From Psychrobacter sp. UBA5136 (GTDB lineage: Bacteria; Pseudomonadota; Gammaproteobacteria; Pseudomonadales; Moraxellaceae): 64,000 bases of DNA. This document shows, piece after piece, positions 35,945 through 43,859 of the stretch; the first letter of the stretch is position 1, and every line of letters starts with the position of its first letter. The stretch spans positions 63,768 to 127,767 of the forward strand of contig NZ_DHYG01000032.1 in NCBI RefSeq assembly GCF_002414005.1, read 5' to 3'. The notes beneath the pieces are model-generated. The model made no database searches. It was given only the letters and a program-made list of their open reading frames with translations, and was not told the DNA's origin. The position numbers and the translations under genes are program-made.

Positions 35945-36583
35945 ATGGCTGGTACACCGCATGAAATTATTGAAAAAAATACAGGCTTATTGGTCATCGG
36001 TATCGTCATTGCTATTAGCTTTGCAACGCTCGTTGAAATCGTACCGCTGATATATGATTATAATGGACCTGAAGAAGGCGGGGTAAACGCTCCCCTTCCC
36101 TCTATGGAGCCGTGGACCGCTCTCGAATTTGAAGGTCGTGATATCTATATTCGTGAAGGTTGTCACGTTTGCCATACCCAAATGGTGCGTCCATTACGTG
36201 CAGAAGTTGAGCGCTATGGACCCTACTCGCGTGCCGCTGAATCTACGTGGGATCATCCCTTCTTATGGGGATCAAAACGTACTGGACCTGATTTGGCACG
36301 TGTTGGTGGACGCTATTCTGTAGATTGGCAAAAACAACATCTTATCGATCCACGTTCATTAGTACCTGAGTCTGTAATGCCTGGTTTCCCATGGCTTGCA
36401 ACCAATGAAGTCAATGGTACCAATGTGCAAACCAAAATGCGTCTATTCCGTGATCAATTTGGTGTACCTTACACTGATGAAGATATCGAGGGAGCGCCAG
36501 ACGTGGTACTTGGCGCCACCGAGCTTGATGCTTTGGTTGCCTATTTACAGCAATTGGGTACCGCGATGGAAGGACAGCGCTAA
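35945..36583 (+). CDS. ccoO: Cytochrome c oxidase cbb3-type subunit II
   Basis: 212 residues. One N-terminal membrane anchor (IGIVIAISFATLVEIVPLI) and a single c-type haem motif in EGCHVCHTQMVRPL. Methionine ligand region VPESVMPGFPWL. CcoO passes electrons from CcoP to CcoN in the periplasm. AAGGAGCGATC precedes the ATG; the stop codon overlaps the ccoQ start (TAATG). Confidence 0.97.
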   Translation: MAGTPHEIIEKNTGLLVIGIVIAISFATLVEIVPLIYDYNGPEEGGVNAPLPSMEPWTALEFEGRDIYIREGCHVCHTQMVRPLRAEVERYGPYSRAAESTWDHPFLWGSKRTGPDLARVGGRYSVDWQKQHLIDPRSLVPESVMPGFPWLATNEVNGTNVQTKMRLFRDQFGVPYTDEDIEGAPDVVLGATELDALVAYLQQLGTAMEGQR

Positions 36584-36765
36584 TGGGTATTGGTGAATTA
36601 CAAACTATTGCGACCGTTTCTGCCTTTATTGCCTTCGTAGGCGTTGCATGGTGGGCGTATTCGCCAAAAAACAAAAAACGCTTCGAAGAAGATGCACAAC
36701 TTGCGCTTGATGACAAAGATAAAGAATCTTTGTCTGAAGAGCAGCGCAATAAGGATGAACGATGA
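36583..36765 (+). CDS. ccoQ: cbb3-type oxidase assembly/stability subunit CcoQ
   Basis: 60 residues: one membrane helix (TIATVSAFIAFVGVAWWAY) followed by a charged tail (SPKNKKRFEEDAQLALDDKDKE), the standard CcoQ/FixQ layout. It overlaps ccoO by one base and ccoP by four (ATGA), indicating translational coupling. CcoQ stabilises the assembled oxidase. Confidence 0.93.
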   Translation: MGIGELQTIATVSAFIAFVGVAWWAYSPKNKKRFEEDAQLALDDKDKESLSEEQRNKDER

Positions 36766-37916
36766 CATTTTTTTGGAGTTCTTGGATAACTGTATTAAGT
36801 ATCATGTGCTGGGCGGGTATCCTCGGTGTCTTACTAATGGTATTGAAATACAAGCCAGAAGTAGAAGAAGACGGTACTACTGGCCATACTTATGACGGTA
36901 TTCAAGAATACGATAAGCCACTGCCTAAATGGTGGTTAGTGATATTTTTTGGCTCAATTATTTGGGCTATTGCTTACTGGATATTTTTCCCTGCTATCTT
37001 TCCATCAAAATGGGAAGGTATCACAACCGTAGAAGTGGATGGCGAAACGGTGCCATGGACTTCACATAACGAGTTAGCAAGTGATCTCGAAAGTAACAAT
37101 AAAGTATTTACCGATAACTTCGAGAAAAACATTTTGGCTAAAGCTGGTGCGAGCGGTGCCACAAAAACTCTCGCCGAGCTCTCTGAGATGCAAGCAACCA
37201 TGCGTCGCAGCGAGACACCGCCAGCAGACTTGCAATCTCAAATTGATGAGAAAGTTGCTGAGCTTGCGCCTTATGTAGAAAAGCTTGCTGAAAACCCCAA
37301 TGCGCTAAAAGTCGGTAGTCGCCTGTTTTTACAGAACTGTTCGGTCTGTCACGGCTCTAACGCTAAAGGTGCACAAGGCTTCCCAAATCTGACCGATAAT
37401 GATTGGTTATATGGTGGAGAGGCGTCACACATCTTGACGACCATTCATAATGGCCGTGTTGGTGGTATGGCCGCATGGCGTGACCAACTTGGAGAAGATG
37501 GTGTGCGTGCAGCTGCGGAATATGTCTTGTCAATCTCTGGTAACCAGCCAGGTTATGAGCTTGATCAAGCCAAAGTAGCGCAAGGTAAAGCCATCTTCCA
37601 TGAGCCTACCAACTGTGTACTTTGTCATGGCGAAGACGCTAAAGGCATGATCTCTACGGGCGCGCCAAACCTGACAGATAACATTTGGTTATATGGCGGT
37701 GACCGTGAAACTATTCGCGAAACCATCCGTTATGGCCGTGCAGGTGTGATGCCTGAGTGGCAGACCAAACTGGGTAATGAGCGCATTATGCTACTTGCCG
37801 CTTATGTTTACTCACTGTCAGATCGCGGCGCTGAAACGGACCAAGCCAAAGGTAAAGTTCCGGCAAGTACCACTGCGCCAAAAGCTGCTAAGCCTGCCGC
37901 CGTTAAAGAAAGTTGA
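36762..37916 (+). CDS. ccoP: Cytochrome c oxidase cbb3-type dihaem subunit III
   Basis: 384 residues. Two N-terminal membrane segments (WITVLSIMCWAGILGVLLMVL and WWLVIFFGSIIWAIAYWIFF) with the FixP_N domain, then two cytochrome c domains with NCSVCHG and NCVLCHG haem-binding motifs and methionine ligands in GGMAAW and GVMPEW. It is the electron entry subunit. A long linker of about 90 residues precedes the first haem domain; the C-terminal tail is Lys/Ala-rich. A strong terminator closes the operon. Confidence 0.96.
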   Translation: MTFFWSSWITVLSIMCWAGILGVLLMVLKYKPEVEEDGTTGHTYDGIQEYDKPLPKWWLVIFFGSIIWAIAYWIFFPAIFPSKWEGITTVEVDGETVPWTSHNELASDLESNNKVFTDNFEKNILAKAGASGATKTLAELSEMQATMRRSETPPADLQSQIDEKVAELAPYVEKLAENPNALKVGSRLFLQNCSVCHGSNAKGAQGFPNLTDNDWLYGGEASHILTTIHNGRVGGMAAWRDQLGEDGVRAAAEYVLSISGNQPGYELDQAKVAQGKAIFHEPTNCVLCHGEDAKGMISTGAPNLTDNIWLYGGDRETIRETIRYGRAGVMPEWQTKLGNERIMLLAAYVYSLSDRGAETDQAKGKVPASTTAPKAAKPAAVKES

Positions 37917-37926
37917 TCGTGTGGTA

Positions 37927-37964
37927 AGTTAAGTAGTATGGTGAATTAAATAGTATGATGAGTT
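37927..37964. repeat. 17-bp tandem repeat x2 after ccoP
   Basis: AGTAGTATGGTGAATTAA-type unit followed by ATAGTATGATGAGTTAA. It lies directly before the ccoP terminator in non-coding DNA. Confidence 0.65.
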
Positions 37965-38002
37965 AAAAAAAGGAGGCCTGAGATATCAGCTCTCCTTTTT
38001 TT
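37965..38002 (+). terminator. Rho-independent terminator after ccoNOQP
   Basis: AAAAAAAGGAG (37965-37975) pairs with CTCCTTTTTTT (37992-38002), ending in a run of seven T. Confidence 0.9.
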
Positions 38003-38141
38003 ATAAGTTGATTATTATAACTAAAAGCTTTGTTAGTTTAATTAATAGGCTAATCAAAAAGATAGACGCCAAAAAGTGAGCTAATACAAGGTGTTATTGT
38101 CCTTTTTTATTATCAATTAATGATTGTTTTTTTGAACTTCT

Positions 38142-38160
38142 ACCCCATTTATAGTAGGGA
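38142..38160 (+). promoter_or_regulatory. Motif shared by ccoN and ccoG upstream regions, copy 2
   Basis: ACCCCATTTATAGTAGGGA, identical to the ccoN copy in ACCCC, spacing and TAGTAGGGA. A TAGAAT box follows 6 bases later, which places the motif over the -35 region of a candidate ccoG promoter. Confidence 0.5.
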
Positions 38161-38388
38161 GAATGCTAGAATAGCAATCCACCAGAAACACTATTGAATC
38201 ATCCATTTAAGCACGTTTTAATCATTTATTTACAATCGCTCATTTGGTAGCCGAGTCAGCATTCTTCGACTGCTGTTATATCTCGCTACTTACTGACATT
38301 GATAACATCGCAACGCCAAAAATTTTTGCTTTACCGCTCTTTGTTACCCATGCCAGCAGACTGATTCTTTTTTTAAAGAGGCACGTTT

Positions 38389-39798
38389 ATGTCAGCACAA
38401 CCACCCAATAAAATCCCTGTCGTTGAGGTCGATCTTAATGCCAATAAAAAACGCGTTCATCCTAGATTTATCACTGGATTTTATCAAAACATCCGAGTGA
38501 TTAGCATGTATGCATTGTTGGCGTTATTTCTGATTTTACCGTGGTTACGCTATAACGGTAGGCAAGCTATCTGGTTTGATGTGCCGTCGCAGCATTATTA
38601 TATTTTTGGCATGACCTTTTTGACGCAAGACTTTTACTTTATTGCCGCCTTTGCTCTGATTGCCGCCTTTACCCTATTTATGGTGACGGTGTATGCCGGG
38701 CGGGTCTGGTGCGGTTATGCTTGTCCACAAACCATTTGGACGCATATGTTTCAGTATGTGGAAAAATTAGTGATTGGCGATCGTAATAAGCGTATCAAAT
38801 TTGACAAAGAACCCATGAGTGCTAAAAAAGCCTTTAAGCGTTCTGTGGTGTACTTTATTTGGTTCGTATTTTCGATGATTACGGCGACAACTTTCGTCAG
38901 TTATGTGTCAGGTACAGACGCGTTATATCACAGTTGGCAGATGATAGGATTTATTCCCTTCCCTGATTGGCCAACTTGGATATGGGTATCGGTATTTATC
39001 TTTGCTTTTTCAACTTATGTGAATGCAGGCTACATGCGTGAGCAGATGTGTATCCAAATCTGTCCGTACGGCCGTTTCCAAAGTGTGATGTTTGATAAAG
39101 ATACGTTGATTGTCTCCTACGATTATGAACGCGGTGAGCCGCGCGGCGCCCGTAAAAAAGGTACTCATCCAGAACACTTGGGCGATTGTATTGAATGTAC
39201 GATGTGCGTGCAAGTGTGCCCAACAGGTATCGATATTCGTGATGGTTTGCAAGTTGCTTGTATTCAGTGTGCTGCCTGTGTCGATGCCTGTAATGAGGTG
39301 ATGGATAAAGTTGGCTACCCACGCGGACTGATTCGTTATACGACCGAGCGTCAATTGGTAGAAAAAGAGCAGAGCCGAGTCTTCCGCCCACGCTTTTTTG
39401 CCTATCTAGCTTTATTGACCATACTTTGTGGCGGTGTGGTGTATGCATTGACTGGCCGCGTACCGCTAGAGATTGATATTCGCCGTGACCGCAATCAGTT
39501 GTCGTCATTAAATCAGCAAGGTATGATTGAAAACAGCTATATCGTCAAATTAACCAATAAAACCCAAGATGCTCATACTTATAAAGTGAGCCTTGAGCCG
39601 CAAGATGGTTTAAGCTTAGGGGTACGTTTTAACGATGTGCCACTAGAAGCAGGCGAAAGCTTTGATATGCCCGTTAGTATTTATGGCGACCCTGATGTGA
39701 TTGAGTTTGGTCAAACGCCGGTGACTTTAACGGTGACCAGCGAAGATGGTAAATATAATGTCAGTAAGCAAAATATTTTTACCACGCAAGGGCAATAA
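38389..39798 (+). CDS. ccoG: Cytochrome c oxidase accessory protein CcoG
   Basis: 469 residues. Membrane segments, a YACPQTIWTHMF motif, then two 4Fe-4S motifs (CIECTMCVQVCP and CIQCAACVDAC) and a C-terminal immunoglobulin-like periplasmic domain. CcoG reduces Cu(II) for cbb3 oxidase copper-site assembly. AGAGG lies 8 bases before the ATG. It has its own upstream region carrying the motif shared with ccoN and is followed by ccoH. Confidence 0.95.
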   Translation: MSAQPPNKIPVVEVDLNANKKRVHPRFITGFYQNIRVISMYALLALFLILPWLRYNGRQAIWFDVPSQHYYIFGMTFLTQDFYFIAAFALIAAFTLFMVTVYAGRVWCGYACPQTIWTHMFQYVEKLVIGDRNKRIKFDKEPMSAKKAFKRSVVYFIWFVFSMITATTFVSYVSGTDALYHSWQMIGFIPFPDWPTWIWVSVFIFAFSTYVNAGYMREQMCIQICPYGRFQSVMFDKDTLIVSYDYERGEPRGARKKGTHPEHLGDCIECTMCVQVCPTGIDIRDGLQVACIQCAACVDACNEVMDKVGYPRGLIRYTTERQLVEKEQSRVFRPRFFAYLALLTILCGGVVYALTGRVPLEIDIRRDRNQLSSLNQQGMIENSYIVKLTNKTQDAHTYKVSLEPQDGLSLGVRFNDVPLEAGESFDMPVSIYGDPDVIEFGQTPVTLTVTSEDGKYNVSKQNIFTTQGQ

Positions 39799-39902
39799 GT
39801 TATTGAACGTTAGCAAGTTTTAGCTGCTCATCCGTTGGTCAACGATTCATAATCAAAGACTGGCGGATGAATCTTTTGTCATTAAACTGGCCTCATTAAG
39901 CC

Positions 39903-39932
39903 GTCAGTTTATCCTTTGTCAGTTTATTCTTT
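39903..39932. repeat. 15-bp tandem repeat x2 between ccoG and ccoH
   Basis: GTCAGTTTATCCTTT and GTCAGTTTATTCTTT in succession, non-coding, 66 bp before ccoH. Confidence 0.8.
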
Positions 39933-39997
39933 GATAGCGTTTATAGCGAGCTGATAAACAGCGCTTTATAAACGAATATCTGATTAATAGGTATATT

Positions 39998-40597
39998 ATG
40001 TCTAGTTCAGCCCCAAACGTTAAGCATCAAGACAGCTTTAAGCATCAAGATAGCCTGCCGTGGTATAAGAATTATATGGTGGTTATCTTTGTCATTGGCA
40101 TGCCAGCGTTAGTTGTTATTGCTTGTCTTTGGTTTGTTTATTACTCATATCAAATCCGCGACAGTGTGGTACGCGATGACTGGTACATGGATGGCAAGAC
40201 CCTCTATCAGGACGTCTCACGCGACAAGCTTGCTTATGATTTAGATTTACACGGCAAGATGCAGTTTACGGATAATGGCACTATCGTGTTTTATCTGAAC
40301 TATCCTGAGCAAAGCTTGCAGTCTGGTAAGTTACTAAACGGAGAGCCAGTTACTTATCCTGATACGTTAGATTTGTCTATCTCGCACGCCACCGACATTA
40401 AAAAAGATCGCGATGTGGTGCTAAAACATCAAGAAGGCAATAAATATAGCGCCCAAGTAGATATCGACCCGGTCAAAGCCAAGTATTACTTACAAGTCAG
40501 CAATGATGGTAAAAATGATTGGCGTATAAAAGATGTGGCAAAATTGCCGCGTGCAGAAGTGAGTTTTAATCCGCTAACCGTATTTGCTAAAAGTTAA
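39998..40597 (+). CDS. ccoH: FixH/CcoH family protein
   Basis: 199 residues with one membrane helix (YMVVIFVIGMPALVVIACLWFVYYSY) and a periplasmic domain starting DSVVRDDWYMDGKTLYQD, typical of FixH. CcoH is needed for stable assembly of cbb3 oxidase. The N-terminal cytoplasmic tail contains a duplicated hexapeptide KHQDSF/KHQDSL from an 18-bp repeat (40022-40057). ccoI and ccoS, the usual next genes, are absent here; a terminator follows. Confidence 0.9.
   Translation: MSSSAPNVKHQDSFKHQDSLPWYKNYMVVIFVIGMPALVVIACLWFVYYSYQIRDSVVRDDWYMDGKTLYQDVSRDKLAYDLDLHGKMQFTDNGTIVFYLNYPEQSLQSGKLLNGEPVTYPDTLDLSISHATDIKKDRDVVLKHQEGNKYSAQVDIDPVKAKYYLQVSNDGKNDWRIKDVAKLPRAEVSFNPLTVFAKS
40022..40057 (+). repeat. 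In-frame 18-bp repeat x2 in ccoH
   Basis: AAGCATCAAGACAGCTTT and AAGCATCAAGATAGCCTG, encoding a duplicated Lys-His-Gln-Asp-Ser-hydrophobic unit. Confidence 0.85.
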
Positions 40598-40618
40598 TCT
40601 TTAACGCTGAATAAACAC

Positions 40619-40656
40619 AAAAACCAGCCATTAGTTAATAATGTGCTGGTTTTTTA
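40619..40656 (+). terminator. Rho-independent terminator after ccoH
   Basis: AAAACCAGC and GCTGGTTTTTT pair, and CATTA/TAATG extend the stem with a one-base bulge. It lies between convergent ccoH and ttcA. Confidence 0.9.
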
Positions 40657-40712
40657 TGGCGTACGCTTTATAAAACAAAAACTTTATAAAACCAATTGAA
40701 TAATAGGTAGGC

Positions 40713-41900
40713 TTAAATCACAGGATTAATCGTGGGAATTTTTTGCATTGGGCGGCTATTTTTTACTGTGTCATCCGCAGCTTTTGCTTGCTGCTGACTG
40801 CTGGCAAATTTTGGATTAAAGTCTTGGGTTTTTGGCGCTACTGGTAAGCCAATCTCAGCCAGACTAGCAGCCTGCCCTGCTTGGATATTATCGCCTTCAA
40901 ATAAGCGCTCATTGTCATCACGCTCGAGGCTTAATGTCTCAAAATCAAATAACTCACGATCTGCTAATTGTGACGGCGCCACGTTTTGCAGCGCTTTAAA
41001 GATAGAGGCTAGACGCTGCGGATGAGCACCGTCCCATTCGCGCAGCATGTCATTGATAACAGCCCGTTGTAGATTGGTTTGGCTGCCGCATAGATTACAA
41101 GGAATAATCGGAAATTCTTTTAAGCGCGCGTATTCGATAATATCTTTTTCTTCCACGTAGGCAAGCGGACGAATAAGCAGGTTTTGCTTATCATCGCTCA
41201 GCAGTTTTGGCGGCATCGATTTTAGCGCGCCGCCGTGGAACAAGTTTAAAAAGAAAGTGGCGAGCATATCATCGCGGTGATGACCAAGCGCAATTTTGGT
41301 GGCGCCGATTTGTTTGGCAAAACCATACAGCGAACCGCGGCGCAGACGTGAGCATGCCGAACAATAAGTTTTACCTTCTGGCACCACGCTTTTGACAATG
41401 CTATAAGTGTCTTTTTCTAAAATGTAATGGGCGATCCCCTGCTCGTTCAGATAAGCCGGCAACACCTCTTCTGGATAACCCGGCTGCTTTTGGTCAAGGT
41501 TCACCGCGACAATGTCAAAGCTAATCGGGGCAATGCGCTTGAGTAGCAATAAAATGTCCAATAGCGTATAGCTGTCTTTGCCGCCTGAGACGCAAACCAT
41601 GACAACGTCGCCATCTTCAATCATATTAAAATCGCGAATCGCCCATGATACTTGACGACGCAGCTTTTTTTGTAGTTTGCGAAATTCTGCCGTTTCGGTT
41701 GGTAGAATTTGATGAGATGACGCTTGCTCAGCTGCATTGACATTAATATTGTCGTCACTTGTCGCTTCGACGGCGACATCAGCATCTAATGCCTCGCTAT
41801 CCCAGCCGGTAGCAGCAGAATCAATCTCTGAAGAGATAGTATCGGTAGCAGCATCAAATTGAGGGGTGATTTTAGGCGTAAACAAGGTCGCTACGGTCAT
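40713..41900 (-). CDS. ttcA: tRNA 2-thiocytidine(32) biosynthesis protein
   Basis: 395 residues from ATG 41900; the frame extends upstream to 41951 without similarity. The PP-loop SGGKDSYTLLDILLLL, the CSAC pair and CNLCGSQTNLQR give the ATP site and the Fe-S/catalytic cysteines of TtcA, which thiolates C32 of some tRNAs. E. coli TtcA has about 311 residues; here an acidic N-terminal extension of roughly 70 residues and a Gln/Lys-rich C-terminal tail are added. A 17-bp tandem repeat lies 60 bp upstream. Confidence 0.92.
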   Translation of the reverse strand: MTVATLFTPKITPQFDAATDTISSEIDSAATGWDSEALDADVAVEATSDDNINVNAAEQASSHQILPTETAEFRKLQKKLRRQVSWAIRDFNMIEDGDVVMVCVSGGKDSYTLLDILLLLKRIAPISFDIVAVNLDQKQPGYPEEVLPAYLNEQGIAHYILEKDTYSIVKSVVPEGKTYCSACSRLRRGSLYGFAKQIGATKIALGHHRDDMLATFFLNLFHGGALKSMPPKLLSDDKQNLLIRPLAYVEEKDIIEYARLKEFPIIPCNLCGSQTNLQRAVINDMLREWDGAHPQRLASIFKALQNVAPSQLADRELFDFETLSLERDDNERLFEGDNIQAGQAASLAEIGLPVAPKTQDFNPKFASSQQQAKAADDTVKNSRPMQKIPTINPVI

Positions 41901-41960
41901 AAGGTACTCAATATCTTTACAAGGTTGGTTTTGCGGTAAGGCAGTTGGCAATATTTTTTA

Positions 41961-42011
41961 GCACGCAGGCTTTATGTGCTCGCAGGCTTTAATAGCTCGC
42001 AAGCTTTTAAG
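41961..42011. repeat. 17-bp tandem repeat x3 upstream of ttcA
   Basis: GCACGCAGGCTTTATGT, GCTCGCAGGCTTTAATA and GCTCGCAAGCTTTTAAG in succession, within the ttcA-queC divergent region, non-coding. Confidence 0.85.
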
Positions 42012-42216
42012 CAGCGATTATAACAAATTTTGCTAACAGATTGAAAAGTCGCATAAAATTAGTGCGACTTTAATGCTTTTTTAGCCTCCCTTTTAATTCC
42101 ACTTTAATAACGTCTGCAAGTTTCTGTAATGACACTATCTTTGCTAAAATGGACCTTTTTCGCAAACCCATTTTTGTGTAAATCAATAGCTTCTTCAACT
42201 AAGAATAGATACTACT

Positions 42217-43026
42217 ATGACTCAAGTGACTGCGCAGACTTCCTCTTCTAAACAAGAAAATCCTAAGCAAGAAAATTCTAAGCAACAAAACGACACGGAC
42301 TTAAACGCGCTGCATAAAAGCCAAAATGCGGTGGTGCTACTGTCAGGCGGGCTTGATTCCGTGACTTGTTTGTACTGGGCAAAGGCACGCTATGCGTCTG
42401 TGACGGCGGTCAGTTTTAACTACGGTCAACGTCACAATAGCGAGCTTATCGCGGCCAAAGCCATTGCGGAGGTGGCAAAGGTCAACCACCGCATTATTGA
42501 TATCGATATTGCTCAACTTGGCGGCTCGTCGCTGACCGATCACAGCATGACAGTCCCTGATGGTGACACCGCTAAATTCCCCAGTGAAAATTGCGCTGAG
42601 ATCGATAACGATGCTATACCAAACACTTATGTACCCGCCCGTAATACAATATTTTTGTCTTATGCCTTAGCCGTTGCAGAAGTGACCGATGCCAATCATA
42701 TTGTCATTGGCGTCAGCTCGGTTGATTACTCAGGCTACCCTGATTGCCGCCCAGAGTATATCGCCGCCTTTGAACACATGGCAAACCTTGCGACCAAAGC
42801 TGGCGTTACCGGGCATCGTTTATCGATTCAAACCCCGCTGCAGCAGTTATCTAAAGCAAAAACCATTGAGCTTGGTTTGTCGTTAGGGGTTGATTATGGA
42901 CAGACGATTTCTTGCTACCGCGCCGATGCAGAGGGTCTTGCCTGCGGTGTCTGCGACAGCTGTGCATTACGGCGCCAAGGATTTGCCCAAGCTGGCGCTG
43001 CTGATCCGACGCGTTATCAGCCTTAG
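42217..43026 (+). CDS. queC: 7-cyano-7-deazaguanine synthase
   Basis: 269 residues. LLSGGLDSVT is the PP-loop; GVSSVDYSGYPDCRPEYI and the zinc cysteines in SCYRADAEGLACGVCDSC identify QueC, which makes preQ0 from carboxy-deazaguanine in queuosine synthesis. The usual length is about 225-235; the N-terminal surplus of about 35 residues is Lys/Gln/Asn-rich and encoded by three 15-bp repeats (42250-42294). No preQ1 riboswitch was seen upstream, and the ribosome site is weak. Confidence 0.94.
   Translation: MTQVTAQTSSSKQENPKQENSKQQNDTDLNALHKSQNAVVLLSGGLDSVTCLYWAKARYASVTAVSFNYGQRHNSELIAAKAIAEVAKVNHRIIDIDIAQLGGSSLTDHSMTVPDGDTAKFPSENCAEIDNDAIPNTYVPARNTIFLSYALAVAEVTDANHIVIGVSSVDYSGYPDCRPEYIAAFEHMANLATKAGVTGHRLSIQTPLQQLSKAKTIELGLSLGVDYGQTISCYRADAEGLACGVCDSCALRRQGFAQAGAADPTRYQP
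42250..42294 (+). repeat. In-frame 15-bp tandem repeat x3 in queC
   Basis: Units at 42250, 42265 and 42280 of the type AAGCAAGAAAATTCT encode KQENP, KQENS and KQQND in the non-conserved N-terminal extension. Confidence 0.85.
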
Positions 43027-43368
43027 CAGTAGTATTAAAAGCTTTGAAAATTTAATGATAACTGCCCAAAAATCCTAGCTTAATGGTCTTACTTGACAAA
43101 GCAATTAAACATTCGCGCAACATTTGCTTGCATTAACACAGCACACTAGCGTTGTATTTTAAGCAATTTACTTGTTATGGTATGGGCGATTATGGCAGTC
43201 ACAACCTATAAGTACTGATTATTTGGTAAATATAGTGAGTTATATAGATAGAGAAATACTCATATATTTACCCCTATCTGTGCCAAAACCAGTGACAAAA
43301 TAACACTACCCAAGATTTTTCTTTAATTATACACTTTGAAAAATTGACGCGACCTGTAGAGGACATTT
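43027..43368. other. Intergenic region with a long inverted repeat
   Basis: 342 bp between queC and the small exported protein gene. The main feature is an imperfect inverted repeat at 43225-43272. A TTGACA occurs at 43093-43098 without a matching -10 at standard spacing. Confidence 0.5.
43225..43272. promoter_or_regulatory. Long inverted repeat upstream of the small cysteine protein gene
   Basis: GGTAAATATAGTGAGT (43225-43240) and ACTCATATATTTACC (43258-43272) pair over 10 perfect bases plus a further near-perfect stretch with a bulge; the loop is 17 bases. No T-run follows, so it is not a normal terminator. Confidence 0.45.
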
Positions 43369-43698
43369 ATGAAGTTGTTGCCTGTATTACCCCTAGCTTT
43401 AGCGGCGCTGTTTGCCGTGCCACAAGCAAACGCGACCGATATCAAACAAAACAATATCAACACCTGTGTCAACGGCGCGGTCAAATATAAAGTCGCTAAT
43501 AAAAGCGATGCCACCAAGCTTTGCAAATGCACCATCGGTGTCCGTAGTAATATGACCATCGGTCAGATGTGGGAAATTGAAAGCTACGCGCAAGACAAAA
43601 AAGACCCGTCGGGCCTGCCTTATGTGAAAAAGATGCAAAAAGATTTGCAGCAATGCACGGTTGGCTTAGACCTAAAGCAGCCACAAAAACCTGCTTAA
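43369..43698 (+). CDS. Small exported cysteine-containing protein, unknown function
   Basis: 109 residues. MKLLPVLPLALAALFAVPQANA is a clear Sec signal peptide with an ANA cleavage site, leaving a mature protein of about 87 residues. Four cysteines remain (NTC, CKC, QQC), suited to two disulfides. The mature part is basic. AGAGGAC lies just before the ATG, and a good terminator follows, so this is a real monocistronic gene. No family recognised. Next downstream are a peroxiredoxin and a disulfide-type flavoprotein gene. Confidence 0.75.
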   Translation: MKLLPVLPLALAALFAVPQANATDIKQNNINTCVNGAVKYKVANKSDATKLCKCTIGVRSNMTIGQMWEIESYAQDKKDPSGLPYVKKMQKDLQQCTVGLDLKQPQKPA

Positions 43699-43719
43699 TT
43701 CCTATACTCTACAAAATAC

Positions 43720-43748
43720 AAAAGACTGGTCATTGCCAGTCTTTTTTG
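43720..43748 (+). terminator. Terminator after the small exported protein gene
   Basis: AAAAGACTGG and CCAGTCTTTTTT form a 10-bp hairpin with a 6-base loop and T-run. Confidence 0.92.
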
Positions 43749-43859
43749 TTGCGAAAGAATAAGTGAAGTGTAAAACTGAGTATTTATTTCTGCTAATCTG
43801 CCTATAATAAGACCACTTATCACAATATACGCATAACCGAAACTAATAAGGAATTTATC

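Larger units (their letters stand above)
37917..38388. other. Intergenic region between ccoP and ccoG
   Basis: 472 bp. It holds a 17-bp repeat, the ccoP terminator (37965-38002) and the second copy of the shared 19-bp motif (38142-38160) with a TAGAAT box. From about 38180 to the ccoG ribosome site nothing else was recognised, so ccoG appears to be transcribed from its own promoter. Confidence 0.55.

Noticed and set aside
38996..39508. 170-codon frame antisense to ccoG
   Set aside because: Lies entirely inside ccoG, whose cysteine motifs and membrane segments are clear; composition is that of a shadow frame.
42060..42216. Possible preQ1 riboswitch upstream of queC
   Set aside because: No preQ1 aptamer hairpin with the A-rich tail could be found in the leader.
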